Source: Acidobacteriota bacterium
GTDB lineage: Bacteria > Acidobacteriota > UBA6911 > RPQK01 > JADFOI01
Assembly: GCA_022545645.1 (NCBI GenBank)
Contig: JACZQQ010000028.1
Coordinates: 1 to 18,122, forward strand
DNA: 18,122 bases
Direction of reading: 5' to 3'
In this document: piece by piece, positions 6,834 through 13,780 of the stretch
How the letters are laid out: the number at the start of each line of letters is the position of its first letter
Numbering within the stretch: the first letter of the stretch is position 1
Notes under the pieces: model-generated
The model's input: only the letters and a program-made list of their open reading frames with translations
Databases searched by the model: none
Told to the model about the DNA's origin: nothing
Translations under genes and position numbers: made by a program

Positions 6834-8192
6834 ATGAGATACGATCTGGCCATTGAAGGGGGAACGCTGGTCAGCGGGACCGGCCTGGAGAAGCAAAACC
6901 TCTACATTCAAGAGGGTGTGGTCGCTAACGTCACTACAGATCGCCTGGAGGCACGTCAGCACTGCGATGCGTCGGGTCTGTGGGTCCTCCCGGGGATGAT
7001 CGATGGCCATGTCCATTTTCAAGATCCGGGCGACAGCAGTCGTGAAGATTTCGTCTCGGGTTCCAGCGCCGCAGCTGTAGGTGGGGTCACGACGGTGATT
7101 GAGCACACCCACAGCCATCCCGTCCGCAATACCCGTTTCTTGCAGGAAAAGATTGCTCATCTCGAGAATCGCTCCCTCGTGGATTATGGACTGGGTGCCC
7201 ATGTGTGGCCCGAAGACATTCCACAGGTGGAAGAATTGTGGCGTGCCGGCCTTCAGTTCTTCAAAGTATTTACCTGCAACACCCATGGGGTGCCGGCCAT
7301 TCTAGCGGGAAGGATGCTGCAGCTTTTCCAATCCCTGGCCAGGTTTGACGGTCTTTGTCTGGTCCATTGTGAGGATGAATTCATCACCGCCGACAATGAG
7401 GCGTCGCTCAGAAAGCTGGGCCGGAAGGACTATGGGATTCTATCCCAGTGGCGAAGTCAGGAGGCCGAGCAGGTGGCCGCAAATACCGTGGTTCTGCTGG
7501 CCAGACTCACGGGTGCCCCAACCATCATTGCTCACATCAGCCACCCGGAGGTTCTCGACATCGTGGCCCGGGGACGTCAGGAGGGAGCCAGGCTGTGGGC
7601 GGAATCCTGTCCTCACTATTTCTATCTTTCCGAGGAGGACATTCTCAAGCACGGACCCTACCGAAAATGTACGCCGCCCGTGCGCAGCAAGGCACAGGCA
7701 GAGGAGCTTTGGCAGCGGCTGGCAGGCAGCGAGATTACCCACATTTCCAGTGATCACGCCCCCTCGACCCTGGCCCAAAAAGCCGAGGGTGAGGAGGATA
7801 TGTGGGAGGGACACTTCGGATTGCCCGGTGTGCAGACCACTCTCAGCATGCTCCTGAATGCTGTGAATACAGGTCGCTGTAGCCTGGAACGCGTCGTACA
7901 GCTGGTCGCTGAGACACCGGCTCAGCTTTACCGCCTCTGGCCCAGGAAAGGAAACCTGCAGCCTGGAGCAGACGCGGATATTGTCCTCGTTGACATGAAG
8001 GGCAAGCAAACCTTGAGCAACGATACCATGCTCAGCCGTTCCGCGTGGACCCCCTATGATGGGGTGAAAGTTCAAGGATTTCCGGTTGCCACCTATGTGA
8101 GGGGACAGCTGGTGGCAAGTGAGGGCAAGGTCGTGGCCAAGCCGGGTACGGGCCGCTTTCTTCCCGGGCCTGGATTTGAAGAGAAAGGCTGA
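6834..8192 (+). CDS. cyclic amidohydrolase (dihydroorotase/allantoinase/hydantoinase family)
   Basis: This is a 452-residue binuclear-metal ring-opening enzyme of the dihydroorotase/allantoinase/dihydropyrimidinase group. Metal residues are His59 and His61 in DGHVHF, the carboxylated lysine Lys144 in FFKVF, His178 in LVHCED, His234 in IAHISHP and Asp307 in SSDHAP. SCPHYFYLSEED and the C-terminal GKGN-like RKGNLQPGADADIVLVD and GTGRFLP segments resemble allantoinase and hydantoinase. No signal peptide is present. It lies 13 bp after the asparaginase gene and 2 bp before the alpha/beta hydrolase gene. A role as an aspartate-pathway dihydroorotase cannot be excluded, but no pyrimidine gene is nearby, so catabolic ring opening of a hydantoin, allantoin or imide is my preferred reading. 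Confidence 0.88.
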   Translation: MRYDLAIEGGTLVSGTGLEKQNLYIQEGVVANVTTDRLEARQHCDASGLWVLPGMIDGHVHFQDPGDSSREDFVSGSSAAAVGGVTTVIEHTHSHPVRNTRFLQEKIAHLENRSLVDYGLGAHVWPEDIPQVEELWRAGLQFFKVFTCNTHGVPAILAGRMLQLFQSLARFDGLCLVHCEDEFITADNEASLRKLGRKDYGILSQWRSQEAEQVAANTVVLLARLTGAPTIIAHISHPEVLDIVARGRQEGARLWAESCPHYFYLSEEDILKHGPYRKCTPPVRSKAQAEELWQRLAGSEITHISSDHAPSTLAQKAEGEEDMWEGHFGLPGVQTTLSMLLNAVNTGRCSLERVVQLVAETPAQLYRLWPRKGNLQPGADADIVLVDMKGKQTLSNDTMLSRSAWTPYDGVKVQGFPVATYVRGQLVASEGKVVAKPGTGRFLPGPGFEEKG

Positions 8193-8194
8193 AC

Positions 8195-9103
8195 ATGGAG
8201 AATCCGAAGTACGTCACCGTCAAGGGGATCAAAACGAGATACTTTGATGAGGGAGCGGGAGAGCCGCTGATCCTTTTCCACGGCGGAAGCTTTGGGAATA
8301 CCGACAACGTGGATCTTGCCGATAATTGGGATCGGAACTGGTCCTGGTTCCTCAAATCGTTTCATGTTTACGCTCCCGACAAGCTGGGTCAGGGATTTAC
8401 CGAACTTCCCCAAAGGGATGAGGACTACACCATGGCGGCTGTGGTCCGGCATGCCTATGACTTCATCCAGGAGATGGGCCTGAAGAAGGTCCACCTGGTG
8501 GGTCACTCTCGGGGTGGTTTTCTGGTCACCCGATTGGTCCTTGAGCACCCGGAGCTGGTCCAAACCCTGGTGATCGTGGACAGCGGGACCCTCGCTCCAG
8601 GCGAGAATCCGAGCAACTCCAAGGAGCGTTCCAAGATGGGCCGGGCCAAACTTCTCTCCGATGCCCCCAGACCCTTGTTGAGCCGGGAAAGTTTGCAATG
8701 GGTGAGCGAGGCTTTTTCTTCCTCGAAAGAGCACGTCACTGGAGAGTGGATCGCCATTCGACATCAAGTGGCCAACCTTCCCCAATCGATCCAAGCCATA
8801 GAAAAGATGTCCACGCTGTTTTCCACGACCTTTCTTCCCCAGCTGGCCCGGCAGAAAGAAGAGACCCTGCAGTGGATCCAGGAGGGCAGGCTCACTACTC
8901 CCACCCTGCTGGTCTGGGGTTACAATGACCCTTCAGCCTTGATCTCGGGTGGAATGGAGTTGTTTGGTCTGTTGGCTCCCAGCCTCTCGCGTGCCCAGAT
9001 GCACATCTTCAATAACGCCGGCCACTACTCCTACCGGGAGTACCCGGAGGACTTCGCGCGAGTGGTCACCGATTTTATCCTCGGAGGAGATCAGGGAGAA
9101 TGA
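8195..9103 (+). CDS. alpha/beta hydrolase
   Basis: This 302-residue alpha/beta-hydrolase-fold enzyme has an oxyanion HGGSFG at 29-34, the nucleophile elbow GHSRGG with Ser105, the acid Asp245 in WGYNDPSA and the base His277 in NNAGHYSY, so the Ser-Asp-His triad is complete. A helical cap occupies about 135-230. The fold and HGG motif recall meta-cleavage product hydrolases and deformylases. The gene starts 2 bp after the amidohydrolase stop, showing translational coupling within the hydrolase operon, and is followed at once by a likely terminator. The substrate is unknown; the operon suggests it acts on a product of amide ring opening, for example as an ester, formyl or C-C hydrolase. Confidence 0.9.
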   Translation: MENPKYVTVKGIKTRYFDEGAGEPLILFHGGSFGNTDNVDLADNWDRNWSWFLKSFHVYAPDKLGQGFTELPQRDEDYTMAAVVRHAYDFIQEMGLKKVHLVGHSRGGFLVTRLVLEHPELVQTLVIVDSGTLAPGENPSNSKERSKMGRAKLLSDAPRPLLSRESLQWVSEAFSSSKEHVTGEWIAIRHQVANLPQSIQAIEKMSTLFSTTFLPQLARQKEETLQWIQEGRLTTPTLLVWGYNDPSALISGGMELFGLLAPSLSRAQMHIFNNAGHYSYREYPEDFARVVTDFILGGDQGE

Positions 9104-9108
9104 GGTTA

Positions 9109-9148
9109 GGGGAATTCGGTGCCAGCCCCATGAATTCTCCTTTAATTT
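9109..9148 (+). terminator. probable intrinsic terminator of the hydrolase operon
   Basis: Six bases after the alpha/beta hydrolase stop, GGGGAATTC (9109-9117) can pair with GAATTCTCC (9132-9140), eight Watson-Crick pairs and one G-U, around a 14-base loop. TTTAATTT follows immediately. The tract is not pure T, so termination may be partial. Confidence 0.5.
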
Positions 9149-9202
9149 CGGGACTTTGCGGATGAATTCCGGGCCTGTCCCAAAATTCCCCAGAATTCCA
9201 GG

Positions 9203-9231
9203 GTGACACGTTTCCGCAACGGCTGTAAAAT
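9203..9231 (+). promoter_or_regulatory. sigma70-like promoter for the FMN_bind-like/RND pair
   Basis: GTGACA (9203-9208) and TAAAAT (9226-9231) each match the consensus hexamers at five of six positions and are separated by the ideal 17 bp. The start point would be near 9238, giving a leader of about 55 bases before the ATG at 9293. Two GAATTC sites (9164 and 9193) lie just upstream of the -35 box. Confidence 0.55.
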
Positions 9232-9292
9232 ACTTTGATCGGGTCAACTAAAATGTCCTAAAAACATCTCTGATAGTAAGAAGGTGAATGCC

Positions 9293-9838
9293 ATGAAAAA
9301 ACTGCTTTTACTTCCCATGACTCTGTTCATGATCGTTCCCGCTTTGGGTCACGGGGACGCGCTTTCCCGAGAGACCTTGAAGAAATTCTTTCCCGAAGCC
9401 GAAAACTTCGTCAGCCGCCAGAAATCCTTGACCTCTCAGCAACTCCTTCAGGTGGAAAAGGCTTCAGGAGATGAGGTTCAGGCAGTGGACAGAGATCTGA
9501 CCGTCTATGTGGCCATTGCCAAAGACCCCCAGACCGGCAAAATGCAGTCGATCGGCGGCGTGGTGGTGGTGGACGCCATGGGTGCCAAAGGCTTTCTCGA
9601 TCTGGCCGTGGGTTGCAATCTGGATGGCTCCATCAGGAAGGTTTTAGTCCTGGAAAATATGGACGACAAGGAACTGGAGTCCGAGACCTTTTTGGGGCAA
9701 CTGGAAGGGAAAGGCCCCTCCGATAGCTGGGACCTGGAGAATGGGTTTCGGCTGGTGGGAAATCCGGCCAGCGCCCGGGCAGTGATCCGGGCGGTCCGCC
9801 GTGGGATGTACCTGTTCCTGGCTTTTATGGGCCGATAA
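9293..9838 (+). CDS. exported FMN_bind-like protein lacking the flavin-attachment threonine
   Basis: The ATG at 9293 (181 residues) is preferred over an in-frame GTG at 9284 that lies inside the AAGAAGG ribosome-binding site. Residues 1-20 form a signal peptide (MKKLLLLPMTLFMIVPALG). The mature part resembles periplasmic FMN_bind proteins: an N-terminal FFPEAENFVSRQKSLTSQQL region, then GFLDLAVGCNLDGSIRKVLVLEN and a SARAVIRAVRRGMYLFLAF tail. In flavinylated relatives that tail is preceded by a Ser/Thr-Gly-Ala-Thr motif whose Thr carries FMN through phosphodiester linkage by ApbE. Here the segment is LVGNPASARAV, with Pro158 at the threonine position, so covalent FMN is not expected. It is followed 71 bp later by an RND permease gene, probably in the same transcript. 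The family call rests on pattern, not on a profile search. Confidence 0.6.
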   Translation: MKKLLLLPMTLFMIVPALGHGDALSRETLKKFFPEAENFVSRQKSLTSQQLLQVEKASGDEVQAVDRDLTVYVAIAKDPQTGKMQSIGGVVVVDAMGAKGFLDLAVGCNLDGSIRKVLVLENMDDKELESETFLGQLEGKGPSDSWDLENGFRLVGNPASARAVIRAVRRGMYLFLAFMGR

Positions 9839-9877
9839 CATTTTCAGCTCGGGGTAAAACCACTACGCTTTAGAATC

Positions 9878-9890
9878 CACTCATTGAGTG
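9878..9890. promoter_or_regulatory. short palindrome upstream of the RND gene
   Basis: CACTCA and TGAGTG are perfect inverted arms around one central T, about 20 bp before the RND start. A TAGAAT (9871-9876) resembling a -10 box lies next to it, but I see no matching -35. It may be an operator, or just a chance palindrome in the 71-bp gap. Confidence 0.25.
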
Positions 9891-9909
9891 CTGTCGACCC
9901 AGAAGTGAC

Positions 9910-12900
9910 ATGTTAAACGCCATCATCCGTTTTTCCCTTCAAAATCGGCTCCTGATTATTGCCGCATCCGTTTTCCTGGTGGTTTACGGTGGCTACGTCA
10001 TGGTCAATCTTCCGGTTGATGTGCTGCCGGACATTAACCGTCCCATGGTGACGATCATGACCGAGTCCCATGGTCTGGCACCTGAAGAGGTGGAGCGTCT
10101 CGTCACTTTCCCCTTGGAAACCCTCCTCAACGGAGCCACCCATGTGGAGCGAGTGCGCTCGCAATCGGCGCCGGGACTTTCCATCATCTGGGTTGAATTT
10201 GGTTGGGATACCAATATTTACATCGCCCGACAGATTGTCAACGAGAGGCTGCAGCTGGCATCGGCTCAGCTTCCTCCGGAAGTGGTTCCCGTGATGGGAC
10301 CCATCAGCTCCATTATGGGAGGGATTCATCTCATCAGCCTGCGGGCTGAAGAGGAAAGCATTTCCGATCTGGAACTTCGGACGCTGGCCGATTGGACCAT
10401 CCGTCCCCGGATTTTAGCCATACCTGGAGTGGCCCAGGTGGTCAACATGGGAGGTGGAGTCCGGCAGTATCAGGTCTTGGTGAATCCCCAAAGGATGAGG
10501 GATTTCTCCATTAGCCTGGCTGAGGTGGAGAGGGCCATTGGATTCTCCAATTCCGCCACCTCGGGAGGGTTTCTCAATCGAGGAGACCAGGAGTTCCTGA
10601 TCCGGAACATAGGACGGATCGAATCACTGGATGATTTGAGAAACACGGTGGTCGCCCTACGCGGATCGGTTCCCGTCTATGTTCGGGATGTTGCCCGGGT
10701 TCAATTTGGTCCTCAGATCAAGCGAGGAGAGTCCTCCTACAACGGACAGCATGCGGTCATCATGCAGATCACCAAGCAGCCGGGCGCCAACACCTTAGAG
10801 CTGACCGAGCGGGTGGAGGCCGCCTTGGATGAAATTCGGGCCGGCCTGCCCGAAGGCGTGGTGGTGGATCCGGCTGTTTTTCGCCAGGCTGATTTTATTT
10901 CAACTGCCATCGACAACGTGGTTGAGGCGCTTCGCGATGCTTCTATACTGGTGGTCATCGTCCTGTTTCTCTTCTTGTTGAACTTCCGAACCACAACCAT
11001 CACCCTGACCGCCATCCCGCTCTCCTTTTTGATCACCGCGGTGGTGATGAAATTCTTCGGAATCAGCATCAACACCATGATGTTGGGAGGATTGGCCATT
11101 GCCATTGGCGAGTTGGTGGATGATGCCATCGTGGATGTCGAAAACGTCTTCCGGAGACTGCGCGAGAATCGCCAGAAGGACCACCCGGAGCCGGCCTTGA
11201 GCGTTGTTTTTCGAGCTTCGAGCGAGATTCGAAATTCCATTGTCTTTGCCACCCTCATCGTGATTTTGGTCTTCTTGCCCCTTTTCTTTCTGAGCGGAGT
11301 GGAGGGGCGGCTTTTCACTCCTTTGGGCATTGCCTATGTGGTCTCCATCCTGGCCTCGCTTCTGGTCTCCTTGACCCTCACGCCGGTGCTTTGCTACTAC
11401 CTCCTGGGCCGCTCCAAGCTCCTGGAGCGAAGGGAAGATGGTTGGCTGGTCCGACAGCTCAAGCATGGGCAGACCCTACTTCTGGACGTTACTCTGGAGC
11501 ACCCCGGGAAGATTCTTCTGGGGGCAGCCTTCCTGGTGCTTTTTGCCCTTTCCTTTATCCCATTGATGGGCCGGACCTTCCTTCCCGGCTTTAATGAGGG
11601 AAGCTATACCATCAACCTGGTGGCCGAACCGGGCACTTCACTTCCTCGATCGGACCAAATCGGTACCCGGGCGGAGCTATTGCTCCTGGAAGTGGAGGAA
11701 GTGGTTTCGACCGGCCGCCGCACGGGGCGGGCGGAATTGGATGAGCATGCCGAAGGGGTCCATTACAGCGAAATCGACGTCACCTTACGGGAGGGTCGTC
11801 CCAAAGAAGAAATCGAGGCGGAAATCCGTGAGAAGCTGGGCCAGATCCCCAACGTCAGTGTCAACGTGGGGCAACCCATTTCTCACCGGATCGATCATTT
11901 GCTCTCAGGGACCTTTGCCGAGATCGCGGTCAAGATTTTTGGTGAAGACCTCACCGTATTGCGCTCTCTGGCGGAAGAGGTTGAGCTGATTATGGGTCGT
12001 GTCACAGGGGTCAGGGATCTCTATGTTGAAGCGCAAGTCCCCATTCCACAGGTGCGTATCGAGGTGAACCGGACCCAGGCGGCACGGTACGGCTTGGGGG
12101 TTGGAGAGATTACCGAGGCTCTGGAGACCGCACTCAATGGACGGGTCATCACCCAGGTCCTGGAGGAGCAGCGCAGCTTCGATGTTTTTCTCCGTCTGGA
12201 TCATTACTGGCGGGACAACCTGGAGTTTCTGGATGACGTTCTGGTGGATCTTCCCACCGGTGGGAGCATTCCACTGGCCCAAGTGGCCTCCATCGAAACA
12301 AGTACGGGCCCTAACCAGATTCTCAGAGAAAACGGATTGCGACGCATCGTGGTCCAGTGCAATGTGGCAGGACGGGATTTGGGGAGTGTGGTCGAAGAGA
12401 TTCGTGACAAGGTGGCGGCCCAGATGGATTTTCCGGAAGGCTATTTTGTCAGTTATGGAGGTCAGTTCGAGAGTCAGGTTGAGGCCACCCGTTTAATCCT
12501 GTTGTTGTCCCTCATTTCCGTCACTGCCATCTTTGTTCTCCTCTATTCCCATTTCCAGCGGGTGGGCCTGGCCCTGCAGATCATGCTCACCTTGCCTTTG
12601 AGCTTCATCGGAGCCATAGCGGCCATCTTCCTGACCGACGGTATTCTGTCGGTGGCCTCGCTGGTGGGATTCATCACCCTTTTAGGAATTTCCGCCAGAA
12701 ACGGGATCATGATGATTTCCCACTATTTGCACCTCATGCGTTATGAGGGAGAGAAGTTCGGCAAGAAGATGATTGTCCGTGGCACCCTGGAGCGCTTGGT
12801 CCCGGTGATGATGACCGCGCTGACCACGGCACTCGCTCTGGTTCCGCTGGCCCTGTCTCGGGGGGTTGCCGGTAGGGAAATTCTCTACCCGGTTGCGGTA

Positions 12901-13050
12901 GTCATTCTGGGTGGCCTGATCAGTTCTATCCTTCTGAATATGGTGGTCTTGCCCTCCCTCTTTCTCAAGTTCGGTAGCCCGGCCTACCCGGACGATGAAA
13001 CCCGGGAAGACGATCGAATCGAAGGGGGACCCGAGCCGCTGACAGTCTGA
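9910..13050 (+). CDS. RND efflux permease, CusA/CzcA (heavy-metal) type
   Basis: This 1046-residue inner-membrane proton-driven permease has the duplicated RND plan: a membrane segment at about 11-31, a first periplasmic domain, segments at about 343-500 and 536-553, a second periplasmic domain, and segments at about 861-1020. Heavy-metal subfamily marks are GLAPEEVERLVTFPLE (55-70), QPISHRIDHLLSG (655-667) and the TM4 motif GELVDDAIVDVEN (400-412). Asp404 and Glu411 there match proton-relay acids, and as in CusA the extra CzcA Asp two residues before the Gly is absent; Asp405 and Asp409 add unusual charge. I see no clear counterpart of the CusA methionine export path in NLVAEPGTSLP (569-579), so the substrate is open. 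No membrane-fusion adaptor or outer-membrane channel gene is adjacent. The Shine-Dalgarno (AGAAGTGAC) is weak. Confidence 0.93.
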   Translation: MLNAIIRFSLQNRLLIIAASVFLVVYGGYVMVNLPVDVLPDINRPMVTIMTESHGLAPEEVERLVTFPLETLLNGATHVERVRSQSAPGLSIIWVEFGWDTNIYIARQIVNERLQLASAQLPPEVVPVMGPISSIMGGIHLISLRAEEESISDLELRTLADWTIRPRILAIPGVAQVVNMGGGVRQYQVLVNPQRMRDFSISLAEVERAIGFSNSATSGGFLNRGDQEFLIRNIGRIESLDDLRNTVVALRGSVPVYVRDVARVQFGPQIKRGESSYNGQHAVIMQITKQPGANTLELTERVEAALDEIRAGLPEGVVVDPAVFRQADFISTAIDNVVEALRDASILVVIVLFLFLLNFRTTTITLTAIPLSFLITAVVMKFFGISINTMMLGGLAIAIGELVDDAIVDVENVFRRLRENRQKDHPEPALSVVFRASSEIRNSIVFATLIVILVFLPLFFLSGVEGRLFTPLGIAYVVSILASLLVSLTLTPVLCYYLLGRSKLLERREDGWLVRQLKHGQTLLLDVTLEHPGKILLGAAFLVLFALSFIPLMGRTFLPGFNEGSYTINLVAEPGTSLPRSDQIGTRAELLLLEVEEVVSTGRRTGRAELDEHAEGVHYSEIDVTLREGRPKEEIEAEIREKLGQIPNVSVNVGQPISHRIDHLLSGTFAEIAVKIFGEDLTVLRSLAEEVELIMGRVTGVRDLYVEAQVPIPQVRIEVNRTQAARYGLGVGEITEALETALNGRVITQVLEEQRSFDVFLRLDHYWRDNLEFLDDVLVDLPTGGSIPLAQVASIETSTGPNQILRENGLRRIVVQCNVAGRDLGSVVEEIRDKVAAQMDFPEGYFVSYGGQFESQVEATRLILLLSLISVTAIFVLLYSHFQRVGLALQIMLTLPLSFIGAIAAIFLTDGILSVASLVGFITLLGISARNGIMMISHYLHLMRYEGEKFGKKMIVRGTLERLVPVMMTALTTALALVPLALSRGVAGREILYPVAVVILGGLISSILLNMVVLPSLFLKFGSPAYPDDETREDDRIEGGPEPLTV

Positions 13051-13053
13051 CCG

Positions 13054-13071
13054 CAGCCGGCAGACCGGCTG
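13054..13071 (+). terminator. GC-rich hairpin after the RND gene
   Basis: CAGCCGG (13054-13060) and CCGGCTG (13065-13071) form a perfect 7-bp stem with a CAGA loop, 3 bp after the RND stop codon. No T-run follows, so it would be a weak or factor-dependent terminator, or a transcript-stabilising hairpin. Confidence 0.35.
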
Positions 13072-13100
13072 GCAACAGACAACAGACCGCAGATCTTTTC

Positions 13101-13145
13101 CGACAGCACGACAGCACGAACGCGAGCGCAGCTCGCTTCTTCGCT
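13101..13145. repeat. short direct and inverted repeats downstream of ferritin
   Basis: GACAGCAC is repeated in tandem, followed by GAACGCGAGC (13118-13127) and an inverted GCGAGC-GCA-GCTCGC hairpin, then TTCTTCGCTCGC. The block lies between the convergent RND and ferritin genes. The ten-base GAACGCGAGC recurs on the far side of the ferritin gene (13762-13771), suggesting a dispersed intergenic repeat. The hairpin could also close the ferritin transcript, though it has no T-run. Confidence 0.4.
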
Positions 13146-13147
13146 CG

Positions 13148-13636
13148 CTATTGCCGGGAGCCCAGGTGGTGATCCATCATCAGCAGGGTTGCCGGTTGAT
13201 CTCCTACCAGAGTAAGTTTTTGCAGAATATCGCCGGCAGTTTTCTCCTCCTCGACCTGCTCCTTGATGAACCATTGCAGTTCCACCTCGGTGGGGTAATC
13301 TTTCTCGTCTTGAGCCAACTTGTAGAGTTTGTGGATTGCTTTGCTGATCTCCTGTTCGTGTTTGAGAATCTGCTCGAACATGCGGCGGGGTGACTTGAAG
13401 CTCTCGGGAGGTCGGTCGATGGCCTGAAGGATCACCCGGCCACCGCGATTATTCATGTAGTTATAGAGCCTCATCGCATGGCCTATTTCTTCCTTGCTCT
13501 GGACCTGCAACCAGTGTGCAAAACCATCCAGATGGATTTCCTGGCAGTAGGCGGACATCGAAAGATAAAGGTAAGCCGAGTAGAATTCGCTCTGGATCTG
13601 CTGGTTCAGAGCACTCTCAATCTTTTTGCTGGGCAT
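13148..13636 (-). CDS. ftnA: bacterial non-haem ferritin
   Basis: This 162-residue four-helix ferritin oxidises Fe(II) and stores iron in a 24-subunit cytoplasmic shell. The ferroxidase residues match E. coli FtnA position for position: Glu17 in SEFYSAYLYLS, Tyr24, Glu50 and His53 in KEEIGHAM, Glu94 in KHEQEIS, and Gln127 and Glu130 in KEQVEEEK. The length is usual for the family. The start follows AAGGAGA at good spacing. It is transcribed alone, towards the RND gene, and is separated from addA by about 140 bp holding a palindrome and a -10-like TATGAT, so it probably has its own promoter. Short shared repeats flank it on both sides. Confidence 0.95.
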   Translation of the reverse strand: MPSKKIESALNQQIQSEFYSAYLYLSMSAYCQEIHLDGFAHWLQVQSKEEIGHAMRLYNYMNNRGGRVILQAIDRPPESFKSPRRMFEQILKHEQEISKAIHKLYKLAQDEKDYPTEVELQWFIKEQVEEEKTAGDILQKLTLVGDQPATLLMMDHHLGSRQ

Positions 13637-13683
13637 CTGTATTTCTCCTTTTCATCATTCCAGTGCAATAATGTTACGATTAC

Positions 13684-13719
13684 ATCATACCGCAGACCAC
13701 CGCTGACAGTTGTCAGCGG
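13684..13719 (-). promoter_or_regulatory. ferritin promoter region with a 20-bp palindrome
   Basis: CCGCTGACA (13700-13708) and TGTCAGCGG (13711-13719) are perfect 9-bp inverted arms around GT, about 64 bp upstream of the ferritin ATG. On the minus strand TATGAT (13689-13684) could be a -10 box; the palindrome would then cover the -35 position, as an operator or activator site might. It does not resemble the AT-rich Fur box. The lack of a T-run argues against a terminator for addA. Confidence 0.4.
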
Positions 13720-13780
13720 AAATCCCAAATTACAAATCCCAAATCCGAAACCTGGAACCTGGAACGCGAGCAAAGCGAGC
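13716..13780. repeat. AAATCCCAAAT / CCTGGAA / GCGAGC short-repeat block
   Basis: The gap between addA and the ferritin promoter contains AAATCCCAAAT-like units repeated twice, a tandem CCTGGAA pair, and GCGAGC repeated around CAAA. The composition differs from coding sequence nearby. Such AAATCCCAAAT strings recur between genes in several environmental bacterial genomes, so a dispersed repeat is likely. Its last base overlaps the end of addA. Confidence 0.45.

Noticed and set aside
8093..8794. 233-codon minus-strand frame across the amidohydrolase/alpha-beta hydrolase junction
   Set aside because: It overlaps two well-supported genes and shows no recognisable domain.
10900..11466. 188-codon minus-strand frame inside the RND gene
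   Set aside because: The Gln/His/Asp-rich translation is typical of the reverse complement of membrane-segment codons.
13716..13780. CRISPR array
   Set aside because: The repeat units are too short, imperfect and lack spacers of even length.
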